A stretch of DNA of 64,000 nucleotides from Cynocephalus volans (Eukaryota; Chordata; Mammalia; Dermoptera; Cynocephalidae). The notes under the pieces are model-generated. The model saw only the letters and a program-made list of their open reading frames with translations, was not told the origin of the DNA and did no database searches. How positions within the stretch are numbered: the first letter of the stretch is position 1; each line of letters begins with the position of its first letter. Both the position numbers and the translations under genes were made by a program. Positions 20,745-34,202 of the stretch are shown here, piece after piece. The stretch lies in assembly GCF_027409185.1 (NCBI RefSeq), contig NC_084463.1, forward strand, positions 72,773,852 to 72,837,851. The letters are read 5' to 3'.

Positions 20745-22791
20745 AAGTTTCCAACATATGCAACAATAAATAATCTGAACAAAGATCCTGTATTGGGCTA
20801 GGAAGCAGATCCTTCATGGTATTCTGGAATTGGACCAGTTACTAGCTGGATGGCAATGTTGATACTACACTATCAATGTAAATAGACTATTGATATCCCT
20901 TGGCATGTGCTAGTAGTGCTATTGCTAAAACTCACCTATAGTATTCTGGGATGGGCTACATGTGGAAGACGAAGCACTGATAGTGCAGTGTCTCAGCATT
21001 TGAGAGGTATGAGAGAAATGGTAACTATAAGCACCGTAAACATGGAGGCTGTTACTAAGCACCAGTGATTCATTGAAAAAAGGAAATGATAGTTTCATAT
21101 CTATTAATCAAAGTATGAGAGTCAGAGGGCATCCAACACAGCATTTAAAAAGACTTTTCTCTCCTGCATTGGGAGAACACACACAGATGCAGATTAGGCA
21201 CAGAGTGGTAGAACTTCATAGGAGGTTGAATTCTCAGCCTAGACAAATCTACACCAAGGTCAGCCTGGCTAGGGAAGGAGTGAGATCTGAAATTTGAAGT
21301 AGGGGCATCTGTACTTGAAATTGTTGAAACTTCAGACTCCTCTGAACCTTCTGAGTCATCAGAAGAGGCCTACTGCCCACTGTTAGAAGATAGTAGAACC
21401 CCTCCTCTTTGCTTGAAGATTATGCAAAGGACTCACATGAGGCAGTTCTTTCTAAGACAATGTTTTCTCTCATCCAGATCTCCCTCCATTTCTCCTCCTG
21501 GCTGGTATTCCGTAATTAGGGTCATATATTTGCACAGTCCAACTGGAGAAGTATTGGCTTGCTAGGGAGGATAAATCGTATATGTCCAAGGGGAGCTGGA
21601 TCTGGCTTACATGTACTTCCAGGTAATATGAGAGTATGAATGGGAGGGAATCATGAGGGTGCCAGATCAAAAAGGTGGGATATAAGCTGGATTAGGAACA
21701 ATTTGTCAACATGAAGACATTATTCTGTGACACTCTGTGGCCACAGGATATGGGGCTTATATGGTGCTGGCATTTCTATTTGAAAGCTTAGAGGAAACAT
21801 GTTTCTCACTAAACAAAGCAGAGATGCTGGAACTTTCATGTCAAACAAGCAAGAGAAGTGAAGTTGTGGGCACATGACCACTAGTTCACAGGTCATACTA
21901 CATACAATATCATCCAGAAATTGTTACCTCTTAAAGGTGCATCTGAGATGACAACTTGAAAGTGACATTGTGAGGGAATAAGGAGGTTATCTTTTAGAAT
22001 GTGGTATTCACTTTGAACCAACAGCTATTACATGGTGCTACATGTCATAGGTAAAATATATGAATTTCAGAACCAAGGGTAAACGTAGGAATGATTCTGC
22101 TTACCAACATTCTTGAAAAATGTAGAATTTGTGTTTTCCAACCCTTGAACTTTAGGCTCTATGGGTCTAGAAGTTCTCGTCTGCAGAGGAGAAATGCTTC
22201 AATTAGAGGGCACAGTAAGAGTCCTGCTAAACATAAAGCTACAATTTCTGACTAGACATTTTCGCCTCCTTGTGCCAGTAGACTAGCAAGCCAAGACAGG
22301 AGACACCATACTGGCAGTAATAATTGACCTTGATTATCATGAGGAGGAAGGAAAGATTGCTGCTACATAATAGGAAGAAATATATTTGTTATTCTGGTCA
22401 TCCACTGAGGCACCAAGGTACTCCCAAGCCTAGTTTCATCTGTTAATGGGCAAGCACTGCAACCACAGACTGATAGGTGCATGGTAACCAGGGATGAGAC
22501 CCCACAGAGATGAAATTCTAAATTAACCCATCAGGGAGTCATACAGTTTGGTAGAAATGCTAGACAAAATGAAAGGAAAGTTAGAATGGGAGGAGGAAGA
22601 TGATAAATACTTATGGCCTTGGGACCAATTGCAGCAGCTCAGGCTATAGTTCATGCCACTGAACTTCCTCTTGAAAATTTTCCCAGAAATTGTGACTGAG
22701 AAGAATCTTGGAGAAGTTGTGCCTAGATCAAATTAACTTAATGTGAAAAGCAAGTGGACCTGAACAAAGCAAGGGGTGGACTGTAGTGGAT
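20745..22791 (+). mobile_element. Possible ERVL-type internal relic
   Basis: Opens with an LTR-end-like 'aataaataatctgaacaaag', then 'ctaggaagcagatccttcat' and 'attctggaattggaccagtt', resembling the start of ERVL-type internal sequence after a 5' LTR. An LTR-like block follows at 22792. No gag or pol frame survives; the longest open frame (21073-21297) has no retroviral signature. The call rests on layout, not on protein similarity. Confidence 0.35.
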
Positions 22792-23228
22792 GTGTTGTTG
22801 CCACGCTCATTTGTATACTTTTTCCATTTGGTGTAACCATCTCCCAGTAGCTGCTTTGAGGATTGGTTAAGAAACAGCTGCCAAACAGAAAAGACTATCA
22901 GACAGAGAAGATTGGCTGTTAGGATTTGACTCACTCAGGAGACTTTATGCACCACCTCCCACCCCTTTCCCAGACCAAAGGCAATGATTGACTGACATGA
23001 GGGTACAAAGATGTACAGCATTTTTCCCTTCAAGTAAAACCAAATCTATGCTGCAGTTTGCATTATACAACCTCTCCATAGTATCACACTAAAGCTAGTT
23101 TCCAGACAAGGCTATTTACTTCACCTAATATTACTTCTTTTACCTACCTTCTCCTTAGAGCACTCCTTCATAAATAATCTTAACAAAGATCCTTGTCTCA
23201 GACTGTTTCCAAGACCTGACCTAAGACA
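22792..23228 (+). mobile_element. ERVL-like LTR
   Basis: About 437 bp that starts TG and ends CA ('tgtagtggatgtgttg' to 'gacctaagaca'). It has a polyadenylation-like 'ataaataat' at about 23171 and the terminal block 'gatccttgtctcagactgtt' typical of ERV3/ERVL LTRs. Together with 20745-22791 it may be the 3' LTR of a decayed provirus. Family name not assigned. Confidence 0.45.
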
Positions 23229-26200
23229 GAAGTCACAGGCATAATGGTGGTATTTGAAGCCATGCTTGCTAATGAGATCAGCTAAGGAGAGTGCAGAGTA
23301 AGAACAATTCTGGAGAATAACAATGATTAAAGAGCAGGAATGGAAAGAAAAACCAAGATGCTGAGAGGTAAGAAATAAACCAAGAGAATTGTCGCAGAAG
23401 GTATAAATGTGTCTAGAAAGAAGCAGTGAAGTGTCAAGTGGGAAGAAAGGTGTAGGAGATGCTGTTAGTTCCCACGCCAGATTTCTTAGGTTCCCTCTCC
23501 CTTTGGAGGTTTGCCCTTGGGCAATTAGAAGACCTTAGCTACTGTGCCTGGTAGTTATCTTAATGTCTGACTGCTTGGGGACTGGGTCCAAAAGCTCTGA
23601 TCTTTTGCTTCAGGGTGGAACAGATTCTGCAGTACAATTTCAATTCTAGAACTTCCTGTGGAATCAGGTGAAGATTAGTCTTCACCTGAAACCACATTCT
23701 TGCTTAATGTCTTCCTCTTTCCTATCTTGGTTCCCTCATGCTCTTACAGGCTCCTCCTGAGAGCTTTGGCTCCTTGGAAACCAAACCTGAGACTGGTTCA
23801 GGTGATCTATTGACAGATTGCTAAGACAAGTGTTCTAGTGAGGCGTAGGAATCAAAAACTGGATCTGGAAACTAGGATGTAACTAGTGATTGGGGGACAA
23901 AAGTCAGATAGGAGTGGATAGAGGAATGAATGAGAGGAGAGCTGCAGAAGTCAATGCATTTATACAAATATACCAAGCATTTTGTTGTGAAACTGAGTAG
24001 AGCCATAAAGGTAGACAGATTTGGGAACAGGGTCAAGGGAGACGTGTATGTATGTGTGTGTGCACATGTGCATGTGTATGCACAAGGTAGGTGTTTTAAG
24101 ATGTCAGATTCTTGAGCATTCCATGTTTAGAGAACATAGCCAACGTAAAGGGAAAAGTTGACAATCCAGAAAAAGATGTGGAAGTAGTGTCACTGAACAC
24201 CTCTGTGATTCTCATGAAAATGTGTGAATAAAAACACAAATTCAGAATAAAAGATAAATGGCAATATAGTTTCTTCTTATATCTAGGAAAAATATTTGTA
24301 GTATAGACTCAAATACTCAGATGTATACAAACCTCCTGAATAGATAATAATGATAATGTTTTGTAAAATAGAATAATAAGAACTTAGAAACAATAGGTTG
24401 CTGATTGCCCGACTTGTGCCATATAAAATATATTTTCCTAGGTATTAGATGTGATAAACTATATGGCAAAAGATGTATGCTATTTTAGGAGTTTACCAAT
24501 GACCTAAAAGGGGACTGACATATAATCAAACTGAGATGGATAAAAGAAACAAAAATCTAGATAAGGAAAAAAGACTAAATGAGAATTTGAATGTTTTAAA
24601 TTCAATTGATATATACCCGTAAGTAGGCTAGATATGGTAGGGGCTACTGAAAACTTCAGACAATGAGCCCTGTCTCGAGGATATTATAATTCTTATTGTA
24701 TATCCTTGAAATCCTTATCTTAAAGTCTAAAGTTACTCAGAGCATCTCAGGCTTATCATGTAAATGTTTCTCTCTCATTTTTCCATCTACAGTTGCCAAC
24801 TGTCTGTTGATGATCATTCATCTTATTTTCCATTTTTGCTTTGTTTTTCAGGGAGTCTGTCTTCTTAGCTCTGGGAATTCGCCTGTTTGGACTATTTCAT
24901 CTATTGGCTCAATTCAGGAAATTTACAAATTGGCAGTTCTTCATCATGCTCAGCTTCTATTTGCTACTATGGAAGCAAGCACATATTTAAGCACTGGCTC
25001 CAGGGCCAAGGATACAGTGCCATCGTCCAGTCTGAAATATGGCAAGAATTATTAACTTCATGAGGATCCCTCCTGTACCCCATCTTTGTACCCCAAGATG
25101 TTAATTCATTTTCATTTTATTTAGAGAAGCAAGTGATGAGTTAAGAGTCATCTGGTTTATAAGCTTCTGGCAACAGCTTGACCTGAAATGTAAATTCTGT
25201 ACTTTGCTTTGTGGGTCAACTGATTCTACCAGGCCCCAGTGGGTTAGTTCTTTTAAAGGCCACATACCATCTGCTGAGACTGTCCTCCTTTCAGAATGAC
25301 TGTCTCTCCCTGCTCTCTACTACCTTCTCAGTACAGAGGACACTCAGTGTGGCCCAGATTAGAGATGCCCTTTCTAGGTCTGGTAATTGCTTTCCTTACT
25401 CTGTAGTAAAAATAGTTAGTAAGTTGTTAGCCTTTGTAAAGATAACTCTTCTGTTACAGGTTCAGCCACAAAACCTTCTGTTGCTGAATGTTTTTTCTCA
25501 CTGTCTTATTACCGGGAACAACTAATCCTCTGTCACTAAATCTGTAGACTCTATTTAAATCTGTTGATTTTCAAAAATCACTGCTAGTTATCTTTAGATA
25601 ACTGTAGGGGTAAAAACTTTCCATGCATAAATAAACTCTCAGGATGCACCACATAAATGCAAATCACAATGTCAGGAATGTTATGTTTTCAGCTTGCCAG
25701 GAAACCAGACACATCTTCAGAGTTAGTCTAAACATTAATGAGAATGTATGTAAAAACTTCGGTCTAACTAATCTTGGTAGATATGGTCATCAAATAGCCA
25801 AGCAGAAGATATAATAATTACTGTGAAACCTGTTTTTTTGTCCTATTCTTACCACCCCCTCTGTTCCTCATCAGTTGTACTCCTACTTGAACCAGCTCTA
25901 TGGTCTCTGACACAATGGTAAATAATAGACCCTTCCTCATCTTCAGAGACCTAGAATATAGTGGAGGGTTGGGAGGGAGAAGTACATGTAAAACCACAGG
26001 ACAATATGTTAAATGCTCTGAAAATGGTAAGTATAAGGTGCTATATACTGAGGATAAGGATATCAAGGAAAAGAAATTAAACTCAGGTGGTGAGCAGAAG
26101 GGGAAAACTGAACTTGTGTTCTTCTAGCATTTTCCTTCTGAATTGAAAACCCAGTTAATTTTTCAAACTCTTCGAAGCTTTCACCATATGCATCAAATCC

Positions 26201-27534
26201 ATCATCAAAGCTTGTAGATCTGTCTCCTAAACATTGGCCTTTTCACTTCTGCTTTTCTTGCTAATTTTTAAATCCTTCTTTTTGGTCTGTGCCTGGTCAA
26301 ATTCATGTTTGCAAAATCATGTTTCCTAGATCTACAGCCCTTCCTTACTCACTTAATTAGGTTTTTCTCCTCCCAGGAGAGTATTTGCTCTTGTAGGACA
26401 GGGACTGTGAATGAGTATGTGACTTCTTAGCTGAGACTATAAGAATGATTTGGAGTTTCACACTAGATGTGAAAGAAGGTGGAAGCATGAAAGAGCACCA
26501 AGTAATTTTGGAAGTTTAGGAGGTTTACTGAGGTTCTGTTGTTAAGGATCAGAATAATGAGACAGTAGACATGTTCAGACTGCAAGTAGTATCATGTAGT
26601 GGTCTAGGTTAGGGAAGTTGGGGAGATGGGTAGGAATAGATTTTGTAATCATTTATGCCATGCCAAACACTGTGACTTCTTCCTACTTAATAATCGGTGT
26701 TTCCCCCATAATCTTTAGCTGTGTTTCTCAATCATGAGTAATAATGAAATCCCATTTATAGGGAAATATTTTTCACAGATTTCAAGTATTGATTTAAATA
26801 TCATTCTGATATTTCTTAATACGTGTAGATACAAAACTAGTTACAATCCTTTCATGCTTGAGCTTTTTTATTGCTATCAAATAAAAACACACTCATAAAT
26901 TAAAAATAAAATGACAAGCCTTATAAAAATCAAATTAATTGTAGGAATTTGAAGCAATAAGTGGTGATTGGTAAAATTAAATTGCTAGTTTGAGTTTAAG
27001 AGTAGAAAGATATCATTTGTGGCATTTATCTATCAACCTATTTATTTATTTATTCATTCATTCTTTTTATTGATCCCAGTGGACACCCTTAGAGTCAACA
27101 TCATTGTCAGTGTTGTCAAAATCCTTTTTTAGCTAGGCTTTGGCTACTGATCCATTATTTTGTTGGGCCAATCAATTTAATATTATGCAGCAAACAAAAC
27201 AAAAACAAACAAAAGAGAACATTTAATATTTTCTTTTCTTTTCTCACCATTTAGAGAACATTTTCCCCTGCATATTTAACTTAAGTTGTTTTGAATAAGA
27301 CAAGATTTTCATAAGCAGCTGCTCTAAGTGATTATGACACCGAGTGCTGTGGTGCAGGTACATTTGTGTTCAGAAATCTCTGTTACCATAAGCCACGTGG
27401 GAACTCAACTCTTCCAACACTTGAATTGAATCGCAATAAAACCTTTGTCCACACTCTATAACATGATGTAGTTCTATCTCTCTAGGTACATTTCAAGCAT
27501 TTTGAGGTTAGAGATAGTGATTTATCCAATTTTG
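23229..27534. other. Non-coding, no gene recognised
   Basis: 4.3 kb with no supported gene. A TG/CA-rich simple repeat lies at 24047-24082. The longest plus frame (24696-25055, 119 codons) has no family signature and no exon-like context. Parts may be ancient repeats too diverged to read by eye. Confidence 0.45.
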
Positions 27535-27600
27535 ATCATTCAAGAACTTAACAAACGTTTATTAAATGCCACTTATTCATCATATTTGTATTGTATGAAT
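27535..27600 (-). mobile_element. L2 fragment
   Basis: 'attcaagaacttaacaaacg' and 'tttattaaatgccacttatt' fit the reverse complement of the L2 3' end. Short. Confidence 0.4.
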
Positions 27601-29590
27601 ATCACCCAAACCAGTGTTGAGGATTGACTGTCACTGTCTGGAGGTGAGTCAGGGAGACTGAAAATTCGGAGAACTGCCAAGATCACTAATCCAGTTAGAA
27701 AATGATGGATGATGAGCCTAGATAAGTCAGTGCAAATAGAGTAGAGGGTGGAGATATTTAAGAATTAGAATTAATAGCATGTTGCATAAATTTGAAATCT
27801 GAGAGTTGTTTTAGACTCTTTACCCCTCAGCTCTTGCATTCCATAATTCACCAGAGTAGCTGTCATTTTATTAGATTAAAACTGTGAGAGATTTTCTTTT
27901 TGGTGAGGAGGCATGCATTCGTTTAATATTTTTTAGGGTGTCCATGGAACATTAAGATGAAGACATTCTGCCCCGACTCCTATGACCCATATATAGACCC
28001 ATGCAGGGGAAGGGCAGATGCCTCACTCTATTTCCTTAGTTCTTAGGATAAATTGCAGATCTGAAAGTTATCATATATAGACTTTGCTTAACAAGTTTTA
28101 GCTTTCTGGAAGTATAAATCTTTCTTAACTTATGCAAATCTTTTATTTACCTTTCAGACATCCAACTTTTGACATACTTGTTGGAAAGAGAGACAACCTG
28201 TGTAGGCTTAGAATTCATTGGTACAGATTTGCTGGCTCAAACTAGAGGAGAAGTGTGTTTATCCAAGGAGTACACATGTGGTAAGAAGAGACCAGCACCA
28301 AGAATGGGACTTAGGGGAATTCCTTATAACTTTTTTTTAATCACAGTTATTTTATTTTTTCAGTAAAGAAGATTTGGAAGATAAAGAAAAAAATTACTTT
28401 CGTATCTACCACTGAACATAGCTATTATTAAAATGCTTTTTATAGCTTATTCAGGCACCCCGCCCCCCATTTAAAGATTTTCTAAATTTTAACTCCATTT
28501 GGGATGTGGACAACAACATGTAAGAGACAGGTGGAGGAAGAAGAATCTCTGAAGACAATTGGAAAGAGGCAGGAGCAGAAGCAGGTAAAGAACTGGTAGA
28601 AAATGTCATTGTAGAAGCTAAGAGAAAAAAGCACTTTGGTCAATATCATCAACATGCCTGTGATTGAAAACCCTTACATCTGATAATTAGGTGGCCTTCA
28701 GTGATTGTAGGTAAAGCAATTTTATGGAAAAGATGATTATAAGGGTTCAGTTTAATTTTAGAGTAAGTTAAATCTGCAGGACATTTTTAGTAAATTATGT
28801 TTTAAGAATATGGCTATTGTATTTAGTCATAAATCACATGAACATTTGAAACTACTAAAGGCCTACTGAAGGACCCATATGACAAAGACCTAGAGAAGAT
28901 GAACAAATTACAAATCTTTGCAAAAGAAAATCAGATAAAAAGCCCAAATTACCCATGATATTTCATGCCTGTCGTTGGCTCAGTTTTTTGGATGGTGTTA
29001 CTTTGGGTCTCTGTATACGTTCTCATGGGGAGAACATCATTTCATTAACATAGTGGTCCTGAAGGTGAGCTCTGGGCGATCCTTCAAAACATAAGTCAAA
29101 CAAAAACATGAACAGTGTTTTTCATGTTAATTCAAACTGTCAGACAAAAAATAAATGTGAAATCTTAAGGTATATGAGCACCAAGGGTACATTTTTATTA
29201 CAAAGCATAGCATGATTGGGCTTTTGATTCCAACCTCCAAAATGTGATTAACTTTAATTTTTTAATTTGGATAACATGTCCTCATCGTTTTGAGTTGGAA
29301 AACCCTGATAACGAGCTAAGAAACTCAAATACTGTATAGCATTTTATTATCTCCTTTTGACTCTTGCCATGAAGAGGCACTAATGGCTTCTTCTCCTTTC
29401 CTTGTTTAGAAAAAAGAAAGCCAAGGAGACATTTTTTTTAAAACTAGTTACCTATCTTCTCTTCTTTAATGAGAGGGTGATAATAGTCTAATACTACTAC
29501 AAAGATTAGTAATATCTAACTACTTTTACTAATAAAATTAACAGGAGCTGCATAAACCATCTTTCTAATTTTATTTTTTATTGCTCAATT
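27601..29590. other. Non-coding, no recognised feature
   Basis: Two kilobases with no gene, RNA gene or classified repeat that I can support. Confidence 0.45.
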
Positions 29591-29594
29591 GTTT

Positions 29595-32500
29595 TGATTT
29601 TATAATTTTATTTATTTTTATCATTATACAATGTATTTGATTTTCATGGCCCTTTACCAATTCCTCCCTTTCCCCTCTCACTCTCCCCTTTTCTTATCCC
29701 CATCAACATCATATCTATTCTCTTCTCATAACAAGTTCAAGGAATTATTGTGATTGCTATGTCTCTTTTTTCTATTTGTTTGTTTATTTTTACTTGCTCC
29801 CACATGTAAGTGAGAACATGTGATATTTCTCTTTCTGTGCCTGGCTTATTTCCCTTAACATAATTTTCTCTAAGTTCATCCATGTTGCTGCAAATGGCAG
29901 TATTTCATTCTTTTTTATAGCAGAGTAGTATTCCATTGTGTAGTTATACCACATCTTCCTTATCCACTCATCTGATGATGGGCATTTAGGCTGATTCCAA
30001 CTCTTGGCTATTGTAAATAGTGCTGCAATCAACGTGGGAATACAGGTATCCCTTCAACATGATGATTTCCATTCCTCTGGGTATATACCCAGTGATGGGA
30101 TAGCTGGGTCATATGGCAGTTCTATCTGTAGTTGTTTGAAGAACCTCTATACCATTTTCCATAATGGCTGTATCATTTTACACTCCCACCAACAGCATAG
30201 GAGGGTTCACCTTTCTCAGCTTCCTTGTCAGCATTTTTTATTCTCAGTCTTTTGGATATTAGCCAGTAACTGGAGTGAGATGTTATCTTAATGTAGTTTT
30301 GATTTGCATTTCCCAAATGCTGAGTGATGTTGAGCATTTTTCCATATGTCTGTTGGCCATTCATATATCTTTCTTTGAGAAATGCCTATTCAGCTCCTTT
30401 GCCCATTTTTTAATCAGGTTACTTGTTTTTTTACTGTTAAGTTGTTTGAGTTCCTTGTATATTCTGGATATTAATCCTTTGTCAGATGTATATTTTGCAA
30501 ATATTTTTTCCCACTCTGTTGGTTGTCTGTTTTTTTTTTTTTTTTTTTTTTTTTGCTGTGCAGAAGCGTTTTAGTTTGATGTAATCTTGTTCATTTATTT
30601 TTCCTTTGGTTGCCTGTGATTTGGGGTCATATTCATAAAGTCTACACCCAGTCCTACTTTCTGCAGTGTTTCCCCTATGTTTTCATTTAGGAGTTTTATA
30701 GTTTCAGGATGCATATTTAATTCTTTAATCCATTTTAAGTTGATTTTGGTATATGGTGAGAGGTATGGGTCTGTAGATTCATTCTTCTATATATGGATGT
30801 CCAATTTTCCCAGCACCATTTATTGAAGAGGTAGTCTTTTCTGCAGCATGTGTTCTTGGTGCCTTTATCATAGATCAGATGGCTGTAGATATGTGGGCTG
30901 ATTTCTTGGTTCTCTATTCTGTTCCATTGGTTCATGTGTCTGTTTTTATGCCAGGACTGTGCTGTTTTGGTTACTATAGCTTTGTAGTATAGTTTGAAGT
31001 TAGGTAGTGTTATACTTCCAGCTTTATTTTTTTGGCTCAGGATTGCTTTGGCTATTCACGGTCTTTTGTTGTTCCATATGAATGCTGTGAAGAATGTTAT
31101 TGGTATTTTGATGAGGATTATGTTGAGTCTGTAGATCATTTTGGGTAGTATGGACATTTTCACAAAGTTAATTCTTCCAATCCAAGAGCATGGAATGTTT
31201 TTCCATCTTTTTGTGTCCTCTTTAATTTCTCTCAACAGTGATTTGTAGTTTTCATTGTAGAGGTTTTTCACATCCTTGGTTAACTTTATTCCTAGGCATT
31301 TTATTTTTTTGGTGACTATTGTAAAGGAGCTAGCTTTCTTGATTTCTTTTTCTGCTAGTTCATTGTTGGAGTATAAAAATGCTACTGATTTTTGTGTTTT
31401 GATTTTGTAAGCTGCAACTTTGCTGAACTCGTTTATCAACTCTAAGAGTTTTTTTTTTTTTGTGTGTGTGGAGTCTTTAGGCTGTTCTATATATATAGGA
31501 AACTGTCATCTGTAAATAGGGACAATTTGACTTCATCTTTTCCAATCTGGATGCCCTTTATTTCTTTCTCTTCCCTGATTGCTCTGGCTAGTACTTCCAA
31601 TACAATGTTGAATAGTAGTGGTGAAAGTGCACGTCCCTGTCTTATTCCTGTTCTTAAGGGAAAAGCTGTCAACTTTTCCCCATCAGGGTTATATTGGCCT
31701 TCTTTATCTCTTTTTGTGGTTTTTGGTTTAAAGTCTATTTTATCTGATATCAGAATAGCTACTCCAGCTCATTTTTCATTTCTATTTGTGTTTTATATCT
31801 TTTTCCATTCTTTCACTCTTACTCTGTGTGTGTCTTTACAGGTGAGATGAGTCTCTTAAAGGCAGCATATTGTTGGGGCCATCTTTTTAATGCAATCAGT
31901 CAGTCTGTGTCTTTTGAGTAGGGAATTTAATCCTTTTACATTAAGAGTTATTATTGAAAGGTGTTGATACCAGGTACCAGGCACAGCACTCCCTTGAGAA
32001 TTTCTTATAAGCCTGGTTGTGTGGTGGTGAACTCCTGCAGTTTTTGTTCGTCTGAGAAATATACTATTTGTCTTAGTTTTGGAAGGATAGCCTTGCTGGG
32101 TATAGTATTCTTGGCTGGCAATTTTTGTCTTTTAGTATTTTGAATATATCATCCCATTCTACTCTGGCTTTTAGGGTTTCCGATGAAAAGTCTGCTGTTA
32201 GTCTGGTAGGGGCTCCCTTACGGGTGACTTGGCACTTTTCTCTTGCAGCTTTTAAGATTCTCTATTTGTTTTTGAGTTTTGCCAGTTTGACTATAACGTG
32301 TCTTGGAGAGGACCTTTTTAGGTTGAATATGCTTGGGGATCTTTGAGCCACCAGACTCTGAAGATCTGTATTTCTCCCCATACCTGGGAACTTTTCCACT
32401 ATTGTTTTGTTGAACATGTTTTCAATGCCTTTTCCTTTTTCTTCCCCTTCTGTAACACCCATGAATCTGATATTTGAGCACTTAAAGTTGTCTGTTATCT

Positions 32501-33728
32501 CTCTTAGGTTTTCTTAATTTTTAAAAATTTTTTTTCTTTCTTTTTTTGTCCACCTGAATTATTTTGAAAAGGCTGTCTTCAAGATCAGAAATTCTCTCTT
32601 CTGCTTGTTCTAGCCTGCTTTTAACTTCTCTGTTGTGTTTTCTATTTTGTTGAATGACTCCTTCAGCTCCACAAGCTCTGCTGCATTCTTTTTCAGGGCA
32701 TTAATTTCTTTGTGCATTTTCTCCTTCAGGTCCTGTATACTTTTTTTCATTTCATTGTTTCATCTAACTGAGTTTTCTTGTATCTCATTGAGTTTCCTTA
32801 GAACTGTTGCTCAAAATTACTTTTCAGTTATTTCAAGGACTTCCTGTTCTATAGGATCTGGTATTTGAGAATTATTGTATTCCTTTGGTGGTGTCATATT
32901 TTCTTGTTTTTTTCATATTTCTATTATCTTTCCATTGGTGTTACTTTTTCTAGTATTCTGGAGTGCGGCTAGCGAAGAGGGAGTTCCTCTTTCCGGTATG
33001 TTTTATAATGATAGTTGAATGGGGTGTTTTAGTATTACTTCCAGGTATATGCTGTAGGTGTTTTGGCCAAATTCAGTGTTGGAGTTGCCTGAGAGTGCCT
33101 CCTTGATCTCGTCCCTGGGACCTTTATTATTTCCTTGCCAAGGTTGGTGATACTATACGGTTTGTCAAGACACGGGAAAGCTTTCAAAGTTTGGGGGTTA
33201 GCACCTTAGAGTCTTGTCACTCTTAAGTTATAGTGGGTGTTCTTGGGCAGGACTGTTGGCACCATGGCTAGTTCACCCTGACTTTGTTGGGTGCACTGGG
33301 GTATACTAGTGCTCCTTGATTTAAATGGGTGACTCTGGGTGGGTTTTCTCTTTTTTCTTTTCTCTTTCCCTGGGCTCTGCTGGTGATGCTCCTTCTGGCT
33401 ATGGCAATGAGTTGTCACCAGGTAACCTATGAGGTAGAGGTGGCTGCTGTTGTGGCAGCAAGCCATCCTTGTGGCAGCAGTTGCTGTGGTGGTGGCTATC
33501 ATGGCCCACTCATTCCACAGCAGTGTCTGCAGCAGTGGCAGGGAGTGTGGTAGTGGCTGTCATGGCCCACTTGTTCCATACCAGTGTCTGCAGCGGTGGC
33601 TGTCTGTTGCTCTGGTGGGGTCTCTGCGGTGGCTGGGTGGGCCGCTTGGGTGTGGGGCCTCCCTTGCCTGGGTCCTGCAGGGCTGCCTGTCGCTGTTCCA
33701 GTTGGGCCCATGTAGACCATTTGTTTTT
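29595..33728 (-). mobile_element. L1, antisense, internally deleted
   Basis: From left to right it reads L1 3' UTR (from about 29600), the C-terminal part of ORF2 with the zinc-knuckle and RT regions (about 29800-31690), a sudden jump near 31700 into the endonuclease region, then ORF1 (about 31975-32930) and a 5' UTR to about 33728. Compared with the intact L1, roughly 1.65 kb of ORF2 (RT N-terminal half and part of the endonuclease) is missing. Frames carry many stops, so it is dead. An imperfect poly-T tract at 30532-30554 interrupts ORF2. No certain target duplication was found. Confidence 0.88.
33380..33728 (-). repeat. Monomer-like L1 5' UTR of older subfamily
   Basis: This 5' UTR does not resemble that of the intact L1 at 10338-11853. 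It contains two tandem units of 61 bp (33486-33546 and 33547-33607), each holding 'catggcccac' and 'cagtgtctgcagc'. Related segments occur at 45092-45303 and 45590-45810. Tandem 5' UTR units are known as promoter monomers in rodent L1s. Confidence 0.6.
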
Positions 33729-33992
33729 AATGTGAACAAATTTTATTCATTTTAATCATATTTCATATTCTATTATCATGTGCATACTGCAGGTTTATTG
33801 CCCTGACCAGCATATTCAGAACATTGCTACCTCTAAACCACTACTATCCCCAACATGTTACTCAGCTGTAAAAAGGACAATTTGAAAGGTTACTAATCAT
33901 GCATGACTCAGGAGCAAAACAAAACCCAAAAGGTATTTGTGATGCTTGATAATTTTCCCAAAATAACATTTTCTTGGTACATATGTTTTTCT

Positions 33993-34202
33993 AACTGTTG
34001 TGTATTTGTTTTCTTACATATTTTGGAAATATTTCAGCCATTTGAAGGAAGATTGGAAAACATGTTGTTTTCTCAGATCCAGGTATGTGAGTCTAAGATG
34101 CTTAGAATTTTTAATTGTCTGGAATGAAGGGAAAAAATAGATTTGTAGTATGAACTTGCCAATCTGTGAAAAGGAAGCATTTTTGCTTTGATTCAATACT
34201 CA
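33993..34202 (+). repeat. Direct local duplication, copy 1
   Basis: A 210-bp segment that recurs at 35098-35287 in the same orientation, including a shared 'ttacatattttggaaatatt' and 'gaaggaagattggaaaacat'. Similarity stops sharply at both ends. The sequence matches no repeat family I know. Confidence 0.85.

Noticed and set aside
24696-25525. Candidate protein-coding exons (119 and 104 codon frames)
   Set aside because: No family signature; length is within chance for this size of window.
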